A stretch of DNA of 64,000 bases from Lepas anatifera (taxonomy: Eukaryota > Arthropoda > Thecostraca > Lepadidae): the NCBI GenBank assembly GCA_034440635.1, contig JAOTON010000383.1, forward strand, positions 744,001 through 808,000, written 5' to 3'. Positions within the stretch are counted from its first letter, which is position 1, and the number at the start of each line of letters is the position of its first letter. A program made the translations under genes and the position numbers. This document shows, in pieces, positions 55,606-64,000 of the stretch. Below the pieces are notes generated by a model that was not told where the DNA came from, searched no databases, and worked only from the letters and a program-made list of their open reading frames with translations.

Positions 55606-57575
55606 CCCCCCTGCGGCGTGCCCTCACGGATGCATCTGAAGCGTCCGCACTTCCCGTTATATGTGACACAGGCCTGGCGGTCGGTCAGAAAGGATCGGAC
55701 CCAGGCCAGGTAGCAGCGCGGGAGGCCCATCTTAGCGAGCTTGTAGATGATTCCCGTGCGCCAGGCCTTGTCGAAGGCGCGCGAGAAGTCCACCAGGACC
55801 ATAACGGTTCTCTCTCGCTTCTGGAAACCATCGGCCACGGCCTGGGTCACCTTTAAAACTTGATCCTCAGTGGACCGACCCTTCCTGAAACCGGTCTGCA
55901 CTGGGGAGAGGAGGCCTCTTGACTCTAGCAGATGGGAGAGCCGGGTTTGTACTAGTCGTTCTGCTAGTTTAGATGTGCAGCTTAAGAGGCTTATTGGTCT
56001 GTAGGAGCCTACTTTTCCTTTTGGCTTGCCTTTCTTGGGTACCGGTATAATCATCGCTTTCTTCCAGGCCAAAGGCAGCTCTCCCCTCGTCCAGGTCAGA
56101 TTTATGAGGTCAAGCAGTCTGGTGCGGCCATGGTCAGAGAGATGGGTGAGCATTTCGTTTGAGATGCAGTCCAGCCCTGGGGCGCGCTTTCCCGGCAGGC
56201 GCTTGAAGGCGTCATTCAGTTCCTGTTTAGTGAACAGGCCGCAGCATCCCGTCCGCTCCCCCTGGCACTGTCTGCATGCCACTCTGAGGTGGTTGGTGAC
56301 GGCGTGCTTGTATTTGCGGTCCCTTTTCACCCTCGGTGGTAGGTGGCTGACTTTGGCGTACTCTTTGATGAAGGCGTTCGCTTTCTTGGTGTCAGCGGTA
56401 ATGGTTTTCGCGCCAATCTGAAGGGCCTCATCTTGTCTGCCGCCGCTTTCCCGGCCGTCGATAGTTCGGATGGTCCTCCAAACTTTCTGGGGGTCAGAAC
56501 GTAGACTGAGATCGCCCGCAAAGCCTCGCCAGGACTCTCGTCGTGCGCGCAGAATTAGAGAGGATGTTTCCCTCGACGCGTGGGTCCAGGCCGGCACTTG
56601 CTCTGGGTCGGCTCTGGCGAGGGTACGGAGGCGATTCCGTTTGCGGACTGCCTCGTCCACTTCTGGTGTCCACCAAGGCTTAGGGGACTTCCGGCTGCCT
56701 CTGGGGATGGTCTCAGCGGCAGCATCAGTTAGAATACGGGTGAAATCCCGGGCGGCCACTGTAACGGAAACCTCTTCCGTCCATGGCTGCAGGGTGGCCA
56801 GTCTCTCGTCGACTATGTTGGCATACTGTCTCCAGTCCGCTTTCTGGTAACTGTACCGGGTCCTCGGACGAGGTCTCGCACTCGATTTCCCTGTTTTGAT
56901 CTCGATGATGATTGGTTGGTGGTCGGACGATAGTTCTGGCTTGGTCTCCCATCGCACCCGACCCACCCACCTTGAGTGGTGTAGTGAGACGTCCGGCGCC
57001 GATTGGGAGAAGGGTGGCGCTCTGCTCTGACGGGTGGGCTCCCCGCTGTTTGCCGGGACGAAGCTGTGAGCGGCACACCAGTCGTCGATCGTCCTGCCTA
57101 TGTCATCTTCGGATACCTGGAGGTCCCAGAGGGGACTGTGTCCATTTGCGTCGGCGAGTATGAATGTATTTGCAGTGTGGGGCCAGTAGTCCGGATCGAA
57201 ATTTTGGACACGGTCGTCTCCAGCACCTCTCCTAATAGGAGGAACGTACACATTGACTATTGTGATTCGTGCTCCCATGCAGGTTTCGACGGCGACAGCG
57301 TCGGTCGTCGGGTCGTTGGGGGCAACACTGGGCCGCTCCAGGCATCTGTACGGGATGCCTTCGCGGATTAAGGTCGCCACTCCTCCGCCCGTATCAGAGT
57401 TTGCACGTCTACCTCTCGTTCGGTCTTGTCTGACGACGTGATAGCCCTGCACTTGGAATTTGTCATTCGACCTCAACTTCGTTTCTTGCAGACAGACGAG
57501 ATCCGGTTTGTTGACGTGTAAAAATCGTGTAAAATAATTTTGTCGGTGTGGGCTCTCTACTGTTCTAGGGTAGGC
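55606..57575 (-). pseudogene. ORF2 N-terminal part: endonuclease and first half of RT
   Basis: The frame is open from a TGA at 57578 and reads RFLHVNKPDLVCLQETKLRSNDKFQVQGYHVVR. It therefore begins inside the endonuclease; the first block (NVNGL-like) is missing. Further motifs are GGGVATLIREG, ARITIVNVYVPP, FILADANGHSPLWD and SSDHQPIIIEI. Then come the linker KPWWTPEVDEAVRKRN and the RT blocks AMIIPVPKKGK, YRPISLLSCTSKLAERLV, VQTGFRKGRSTEDQV, MVLVDFSRAFDKAW and REGTPQGG. The reading frame is lost at a run of six G (minus strand; 55606-55611). With five G the text would read TPQGAVCSPTLF, the expected RT block, so a one-base insertion, or a base-call error, is the only break. Confidence 0.8.
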
Positions 57576-57600
57576 TCATATTGGAGGAGTTCGATTGTTA

Positions 57601-58918
57601 ATTTGAGACGTGTTTTCTCCCTTCTCCAGATCCTTTCTTCGCCCATGGCTACTTATGACCATTGACCTCGGCCCACACGGACTGAATTCGGTTAAGAGCC
57701 CCTTAGAGAGGATCTGTTTCTGTGTTGCGCGGGTTGCTACGTTTCCCGATAGATGGCAGCGACACTGAGGTCACCGATCACGTGACTCGGCCTGGTTTAG
57801 TTTGATCTATCGAAATTTTGTGAAATTTGAGTTCTGCAGCGTTTATTCGGAAACATACGTATATAGATCGCATTGGTGCAAACGACTGCGTTACATTTGA
57901 AAGTCTGAGTGGCATGAATATGACTATATGTTGCGTTTTGTTAAGGTGACGTGTGATTTAAATTTGGCGTTGCACTAAATTTGGCGAGCCAGTGGGCCGG
58001 GCCGAACCCGGCACAGTCTCGAGGGCGCGGGTCATTCTGGTGCCGGTTTACTTGGTGGAAGGTTACGCTGTTGGACTTTTTTGGATTCGCAACCATGGTC
58101 GAGGCCGTCGATATTTCGAGGCCGAAGCGTCGCGCCGCTTCTGGGGGTGGGCGCTTGTAGCGCTGCCACATACTGTACGGATCTACCCTTTCGAAGTCGC
58201 CAGGCTGCAGAGGCGCAACGTGCCTGTTCCGACTGTTTTCGGCGGCCGAGGCGGCTACAGTTACGACACGCCTCTCATCGGAGGGAATCTGGGAACATCG
58301 GCTGCTCCGCAACAGCTGGGACAGCGGAGCCAGTGAGGAGCGGCGCGTGCTGCAACGGTATGTGCGTACGCAGCGATGTTTGCGGTGTGTTGGTTTTCTG
58401 GTGGGCCACGGCGGTAAAGCTTCGCAGTTTGATGGGACATTCTGCACAATAAGTGAAGTTCTGCAGCAGTTCTGCAGAATCCAGATTGCCGTGATCACAA
58501 GAACACGGGCGGCTTTCATAAGTGCTTCATTTGGAGTTTGCTGAACTCGTTGAGATGGTGTTACTGATGTGATGTATCACTGTTGGCTATTGTTTCTTGA
58601 TGTATGTACGCCAACCCATAGAATGTCGCCTGCCTTCCGTTCCCGAGTATATCCTTGGATCCAGAGCACGCCTGGTTGGTTCTTTGGATAACGTATTGAC
58701 TGGATTAAGTAGGTGTTATTCGGTTTAAGTGCCCCTAACATTTCTGGTTGTTTCTGGGAGCCGGAGGGCTGGGTTTATCCTATGGTTGGGATTCTCTGGT
58801 TCGGATTCTGGCTTAGGTGTTGGATTTAGTTCTTGTGGCGGGATAAGACAACGAACATTGGCACGGATGCTGACTATATGATTCCTGCTAAATGGTAAGT
58901 GCGGCATATGTGCATTGG
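57601..58918. other. Stretch between the minus LINE and the second hAT copy
   Basis: Overlapping frames lie on both strands at 57941-58544, around a CpG-rich patch (58100-58400). The minus frame (192 codons) has scattered Cys and Arg but no recognised ORF1 zinc knuckles. CTGCAGNAGTTCTGCAGAA near 58461 is a short direct repeat. I do not recognise a gene. Confidence 0.45.
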
Positions 58919-59597
58919 CATAGGCGTAGGAACCGGGGGGGCCAGGGGGGCCACTGCCCCCCCCACTTTTCTGTGATGGGCCCCCCGCAACGGAGATAAG
59001 AATATCAACAACTGTAATATCAATCAAGAAGTTCAAACTGGCCCGATAGCGTGCCCTGGAACCCCGTTAATTTTACCTGTGCCCCTAAACTAAGTTAAGG
59101 TCCTATGGGTCTATTTTAAGGCCCCTGAGCTTCTCGGGGCCCCTGAACTGATGCCATACGAGCTAATCTGGGCCCCTTGAGCTGAACTGAGCGCCCTTGA
59201 GATGGTTTGGGCAGCCTTAACTGTTCTAGGATGCCTAAACTGAGCTAGGAGCCGTGACCTTGAACAGGGCCCCGTGAGTTGGCCAGACCCTGTATCCACC
59301 GACCTGGGGGGGGCTGAGCTGAGCTGGGACCGTAAAGTTAATATTGTCCCTTGAGCTAATCTGGATCTCCTGTGATGCACAGAAGACCCTAAACTTATCC
59401 GAGGCCCCTCCACAGTAATAGGGCCCCTGCCCTGAAATTGGGTTATAAGCTTTAATTGAAACCCTGAACCGTTCTGAAACTCCATATATGCCGACAAGGG
59501 GCCCCTGGATGATCCGGGCCCTTAAGCTTATCTGGTCATCAGAGCTAATATGGGCCTCTGTGTTGAACTGAGGGCCCCTGAGATGGTCTGGGACCCT

Positions 59598-59941
59598 GAG
59601 AACCACGGTTTTGCGGGGCCCTGAGAACCACGCTCTGGGGGCCCATGAGACTAGCTCGGCCCCCTCCCCTGAGACAGACTCCCGGGGCCCCTGATACCGA
59701 CTTTTGGGGCCCCTGAGACCAACCCTCTGGGGCTCCCGAAATCTACTTTCGAGGGGCCTTGAGACCAACTCTCAGGGTGGGGGCCTTGAGGACGACTCGG
59801 GACGACCTAAGAACGAATCTTCAGGGGTCCCTGAGACTGACTCTGGGGACACCGTGATCAGAGAATCCTTTGCAGTGGTTCAGATTGGCCCAAGGGGGGG
59901 GGATCGGCGGACGCTTAGGGCCCTCTTGGCTACACCACTGC
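59598..59941. repeat. Copy 2 of minisatellite block 1 and terminal-like module
   Basis: Collinear with about 24698-25024 (CTGAGAACCAC, CTCGGCCCCCTCCCCTGAGACAG, AGATTGGCCCAAGGGG, CTTGGCTACACCACTGCATCC). Confidence 0.7.
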
Positions 59942-60019
59942 ATCCACACCTTCGGGGGCCCTCAAAAATCACCATTTGGAGGCCCCTAAAATAATTGCTC
60001 CCCCCAGACAAATACTCTG

Positions 60020-61830
60020 GAGCCCCTTGAAACTGATGCACGGGGGTTCCTAAGACCAAGCTCGGGGTACCACTTAGATCAGGCTCAGGGGCACCCTTAG
60101 ACCCATGTTCGCACTTTGCTCAGGAGTAACTCGACACCGAGGTTCCGGGGCCCTCAAGATCAATATTTTGAGCCCCTCCCCCCGAGACTAATGCTCGGTA
60201 CTCTGGAGCTCCTCGAAGCCGATGCTCGGGGGTCCTGAAACCAGGCCTGGGGGACCCTGAGACCAAACTCTGAGTCTTATGAGGCCAATGTTCGTGCCTC
60301 ACTCATGGGTCCCTCGATATCAATAGTCGGGGGCACCCCGAGGGGGCCCTGAATCCCTGAGACCAAGCTCGGGGGCCCCTGAGACCAAGCTCGAGGGGAC
60401 CCTGAGACTAAGCTCGGATGCTCCCTGAGAGCAAGCTCGAGGGCCCCCTGACACCAAGCTCGGGGGTTTCCTAAGACCAAGCTCGAGACCCCGTGAGACC
60501 AAGATCGAAAGGCCCATGAGACCAAGCTTGCGCCCCCCCTGAGACCAAGCTCCGTTGTCCCCTGATACCAAGCTCGGGGGCCCCTGGGACCAAGCTCGGA
60601 AGGTCCGTGAGACCAAGCTGGGGGCCCCTGAGTCCAAGTTCAGGGTTCCCCTGAGACCACGCTCGGGGGGCCCTGAAACCAATCTCTGGGGCGCCCTGAG
60701 ACCAAAATCGAAAGGTCCGTGAGTCCGAGCTCACGTGGCTCCCGAGCTCAATGTTCGGTACTCTGGAGCTCTCGATACCGATGATCAGGGGCCTCTGAGA
60801 CCAACCTCGGGGGTCCCCTGAGACCAAGCTCGGGCGTTCCCTGAGGCCAAGCTCGGAGGGCCCCTGACACCAAGCACGGGACCCCTGAGACAAAGCTCGG
60901 TGGCGCTGAGACCAAGCTCGGGGCCCCCTGAGACCAATATCAGGGGCCCCCCGAGACCAATGCTCGTGTTTTCCAGTGCATACGGTCAGCCTTATGCATC
61001 AGATGCCCTCAAATGCCCCCATGAGACCAAGCTCGAGGGCCCTCTGACAATAAGCTCGGATAGAGGGGGGCCTGAGACCAAGCTTGGGGTTACCCCTGAG
61101 ACGAAGCTCGGGGGTTATCTGAGATCAAGCTCGGAGGGCTCCCTGACACCAAGCTCGAAGCCCTGAGACCAAACTCGAAGGGCCCCTGAGACCAAACTCG
61201 GAAGCTCCCTGAGAAAAAGCTCGGAGGGCCCCAGACACCAAGCTCGGGGCCCCTGAGACCAAGCTCGGGGGCCCTGAGACAAAGCTCGAGGCCCCTGGGA
61301 CCGAAATCGAAAGGCCCGTGAGACCAAGATCGAAAGGCCCGTGAGACCGAGCTCGGGGAGGGGCCCTGAGACCAAGCTCGGGGGCCCTGAGGCCAAGCTC
61401 GGGGGTTATCTGAGACCAAGCTCGGAGGGCTCCCTGACACCAAGCTCGGGGCCCCCTGAGACCAGGCTCGGGAGCTCCCTGAGACCAAACTCGGAGGGCC
61501 CCCAGACACAAAGCTCGGGCCCTGTGACCAAGCTCGGGGCCCTGAGACCAAGCTCGGGGGCTCTGAGACCAAGCTCAGGGGCCCCTGGGACCGAAATCGA
61601 AAGGCCCGTGAGACCAAGATCGAAAGGCCCGTGAGACCGAGCTCGGGGAGGGGCCCTGAGACCAAGCTCGGGGGCCCTGAGGCCTTGCTCGGGACCCCCT
61701 GAGACTGAGCACAGGGGTCCCCCAAGATCAATACATCAATACATCAGTGTATTCGGTACTCTAGAATCCTCGATACCGATTATCGGGGACCTCCTGAGAC
61801 CAAGCTCGGAAGGTCCCCCCCAGACCAAGC
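60020..61830. repeat. Copy 2 of the ~21-bp minisatellite (CCTGAGACCAAGCTCGGGGG)
   Basis: About 1.8 kb is collinear with 25100-27040, including unique landmarks such as the GATACCGATNATC and CATACGGTCAGCCTTATGCATCAGATG segments. Internally there are recent near-exact duplications (61290-61400 against 61590-61690). Long minus-strand frames are repeat by-products. Confidence 0.85.
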
Positions 61831-62078
61831 TCAGGGGGCCCCCGAGATCAATGTTCGTGTTTTTAGTGCATACGATCAGCCCAAGGGGGTCCGCGGACCC
61901 CAGGGACGCCCCCTCCCTTGGCTACGCCACTGTCAAAACATCTCAAGGGGCCCATTCAAGCTCACGGCCGCCAGGTCAGTGGCTGTAAAGCCTTATAGGG
62001 GGTCCCAGACCATCTCAGGGGCCCTCAGTTCAACACAGAGGCCCATATTAGCTCTGATGACCAGATAATCTTAAGGGG

Positions 62079-62692
62079 TTTATTCGGCTGGGAAAGAAAT
62101 TGTGTGCAACGGTGGATCCCTTAACCAGTGTTACCTATGGTTAGAGAATGCATTAACTAGCGGGTAGACAGATAGATAGATGATAAACTTTTATTGGACG
62201 GAAACAATATGACAGGTATAACAAAGAGATTTACGCAAAAGCCCGAAGGCTTAAGTGGTGGGGCCTCTCTTATCTCTCTCATAAAACATCACTTTTACCG
62301 GACGTATCACACACATACACAGTAAGATTCGGACACACGTAAAGAAACAAAACACAACAAACCAAACAAGCAAACCAGTTCCTGACCACCATTTTGTTTT
62401 TTATTCGTTGCAAGTCGCCACAGCGCGCAGGAACCCACCGCACGGCCGTCACCCGGCCGTCCGACTGATATGAATATCTAACAGACAACGCCACCGCCGC
62501 ACGAGTAGAGTTGCCGAAACGAGACAGATTACCCTGCCACCACCGGGCATTCGCGCTGGTCTATAGCATGCGTAGATAGCTGTGGCATCTGTCTCGGATA
62601 GCAGCTCCCATAGCGCCACCTGCAGCGACGCTACGGCCGAACGGCGGGGTGAGGTTTCAAACGGGAAACATACTAGCATGATGTATTACATT
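62079..62692 (-). other. Possible retroelement 3' end with (ATCT)n tail
   Basis: On the minus strand, a segment ends CCGTCCAATAAAAGTTTATCATCTATCTATCTGTC (plus 62164-62200). It carries a polyadenylation-like AATAAA and a short ATCT tail of the kind that ends the LINEs here. Upstream of it on that strand (to about 62690) I recognise no protein; a 71-codon frame at 62279-62494 has no known domain. A LINE or SINE 3' fragment is the likeliest reading. Confidence 0.4.
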
Positions 62693-62694
62693 TA

Positions 62695-63540
62695 AGTAAA
62701 GGTAGACTGGTGTCGCAATGATATGCAACCTGTTGCAATGGCAAGATAAGTCTCTTACCTAGCTGCATGCAAAAGTTCATTTCCCTGCAATGACTCTAAC
62801 CACCCTACACCCCGTGTGAAGCAAAACTGAACCGATAAAATTACCACTTTGAAATGTATTTTACGATTTATAGCTCGGACGCCGTAAGAGATAAGTGGGG
62901 GTATGAGTGAGAAAAATGACGGCAACGAAGTTTGCTATCCAGCCGTGTTAAGTTCAATACGCTAGCTATTATGTTCTGGAAACCAGGGGGCTGAGAATAA
63001 AAAGTTTCGAAACTTATAATCTATTTTTGCCTATAAAATAAAAAGTTTCAGTCTGAAAGTTTTTATCTCTAAATATATAATAAGGGAGGCTATTCTCTTT
63101 TATTATCTGAAATGGAAACTAAATTTTATTAATTAGATCCGAAGATATAAGGGTTTAAATGATATTTTGGGAAATACAGACCTTCACGGAATATGCCAAC
63201 AAGGACCCTCAAATTTCCGTTTTCATTTTGTTTTTGTGTTTGTGCAGAACTGCACAAACAGGCCTATAAGTGGATATTTGACTTAGAACCTGAACTGCCG
63301 TAGCTTCAGATGTTTCGAGCTTATATTTTAGACCATGAGTTTTATGTCAAATTTAGGGTGCAAAGTTTTAAAGTTAATTTAGAGACTTAAATTTAAACCT
63401 TTTTCTTTCCAACTTTTTGTGTGAACTACAAATTTCCCTGATGTAAAAGGGTGCAAGTTTAAAGAGTCTAGATGATTTAGCAAAAAATAGAACAATAAAA
63501 GTAAAAAATAACATAATGCAAAATTCTGGAAAAACTTTTC
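62695..63540. repeat. ~840-bp dispersed repeat, copy 2
   Basis: Same orientation and nearly identical to 39436-40275, with small indels (for example an extra AAGTTTTA near 63365). The first ~50 bases are less similar, so the true boundary is near 62750 and 39490, or the left end is poorly conserved. Confidence 0.75.
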
Positions 63541-64000
63541 CAAAATTTTGGATTATATTTTTATAAACTTTTATGTTTCTATTTTTATATTTTTAGTCTA
63601 CAGCTCTCAAACTTACACTCTTTTACACACAATCAATTACCAGTTGTTGCTCAAAGTTTGAAGCAAAAATCCAAATTTGTACTTCCAAAGTGATTTTTTG
63701 AAACTTTTACCTCCAACTTGTAGTGAAATGCATTACCAAAGTTATAAGTTCGAAATATCTGAAGATATGATGCTAGGTGTTTCAAACTGGATTTTTACAG
63801 ACCGAATGGACTGTGCATTACTGCATAGACACTAAACTGAACCAAAAGCATAATTTTTAAGGTCAGTTTTGGCCCTTTTTCCAAAACATTGCAATTATGG
63901 CCTAAAAGTTTAAAACCGTATAACTTTCAAGATTCTTGACATTTTTGAACGCAGTTTTCTTTGTTGAGATGGGTATTGTCATTACAACAACATATTCTAA
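63541..64000. other. AT-rich right edge, no gene seen
   Basis: Continues past the shared part of the repeat. AT-rich with no open frame of note; the repeat may extend out of the window. Confidence 0.5.

Larger units (their letters stand above)
53740..57600 (-). mobile_element. I/Ingi-like LINE on the minus strand, nearly intact ORF2
   Basis: A long ORF2 encodes endonuclease, RT, RNase H and a C-terminal zinc motif. It ends at 53798 and is followed by only about 40 bp of 3' UTR and a (CAT)n tail (TGATGATGATGATG on the plus strand at about 53741-53757). Its protein differs strongly from the copy A-C family, so it is a separate lineage. GC content is higher than its surroundings. No ORF1 is recognised upstream (57600-58560), so the copy is probably 5'-truncated. 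Confidence 0.8.
58919..62078. mobile_element. Rearranged second copy of the 7-kb hAT-type element
   Basis: 58919-59598 is the reverse complement of about 27160-27839, including the CATAGGCGTAGGAACCGG terminus. At 59598 it switches abruptly to sequence collinear, in forward orientation, with about 24698-27240, ending near 62078. The last ~90 bp (about 61990-62078) and 59520-59598 are therefore inverted repeats of each other. The other terminus (CAGGGGCGTAGC-like) is missing and TGCATTGG (58911-58918) is not repeated at the right edge. It is a fragment or product of an inversion or aberrant transposition, not a simple insertion. Confidence 0.75.

Noticed and set aside
57941..58544. ORF1 of the minus-strand I/Ingi-like LINE
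   Set aside because: No zinc knuckles, RRM or coiled coil are visible, frames on both strands overlap, and ORF2 already appears 5'-truncated.

Overview
The window looks like animal (invertebrate) nuclear DNA made almost wholly of transposable elements and satellites. I see RNase H-bearing non-LTR retrotransposons with gag-like ORF1s, a Tx1/L1-type LINE, hAT-type and piggyBac-like non-autonomous DNA transposons, tRNA-derived relics and long GC-rich minisatellites. I found no host protein-coding gene, rRNA or intact tRNA I can defend. The mix suits a repeat-rich invertebrate genome (marine mollusc- or arthropod-like is a guess); the sequence does not fix the phylum.

Layout, left to right. 1-6.3 kb: intergenic DNA rich in TGACCT/AGGTCA motifs, with a piggyBac-like TTAA-flanked element (3407-4391). 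6.3-17.0 kb: a decayed Tx1/L1-type LINE whose ORF2 is split by a 6.07-kb hAT-type element (9208-15274, perfect 8-bp target duplication). That element contains a smaller hAT-type element (9296-9827, also a perfect 8-bp duplication) and about 3 kb of GGGGCGCC minisatellite. 17.0-19.6 kb: a tRNA relic, an (AT)n run and a ~163-bp tandem repeat. 19.6-39.4 kb: three copies (A, B, C) of one I-group LINE family lie head to tail in the same orientation. Copy A's 3' UTR is split by a 7.06-kb hAT-type element (20780-27839), which itself holds a 4.39-kb hAT-type element (22705-27096) filled with a ~21-bp minisatellite.

39.4-53.7 kb: low-information DNA with a dispersed ~840-bp repeat, a triple hairpin array, a 188-bp hAT MITE, two tandem repeats (~98 and ~152 bp), a CRE/TATA promoter-like cluster, and a 293-nt homopurine run. 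53.7-57.6 kb: a minus-strand I/Ingi-like LINE whose long ORF2 is broken by only one extra base in a 6-base homopolymer. 58.9-62.1 kb: a rearranged second copy of the 20.8-27.8 kb hAT-type element. 62.1-64 kb: a possible retroelement 3' end and a second copy of the ~840-bp repeat.

How it fits together: LINEs supplied insertion sites, hAT-type elements inserted into LINEs and into each other, and the hAT interiors are now mostly satellite. The most interesting signals are (1) large hAT-type elements whose cargo is almost wholly minisatellite, (2) three abutting head-to-tail copies of one LINE, with conserved 3' UTR hairpins and repeated TQT-type motifs in ORF1, and (3) the reshuffled second hAT copy. 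All alignments were done by eye; no database was searched.
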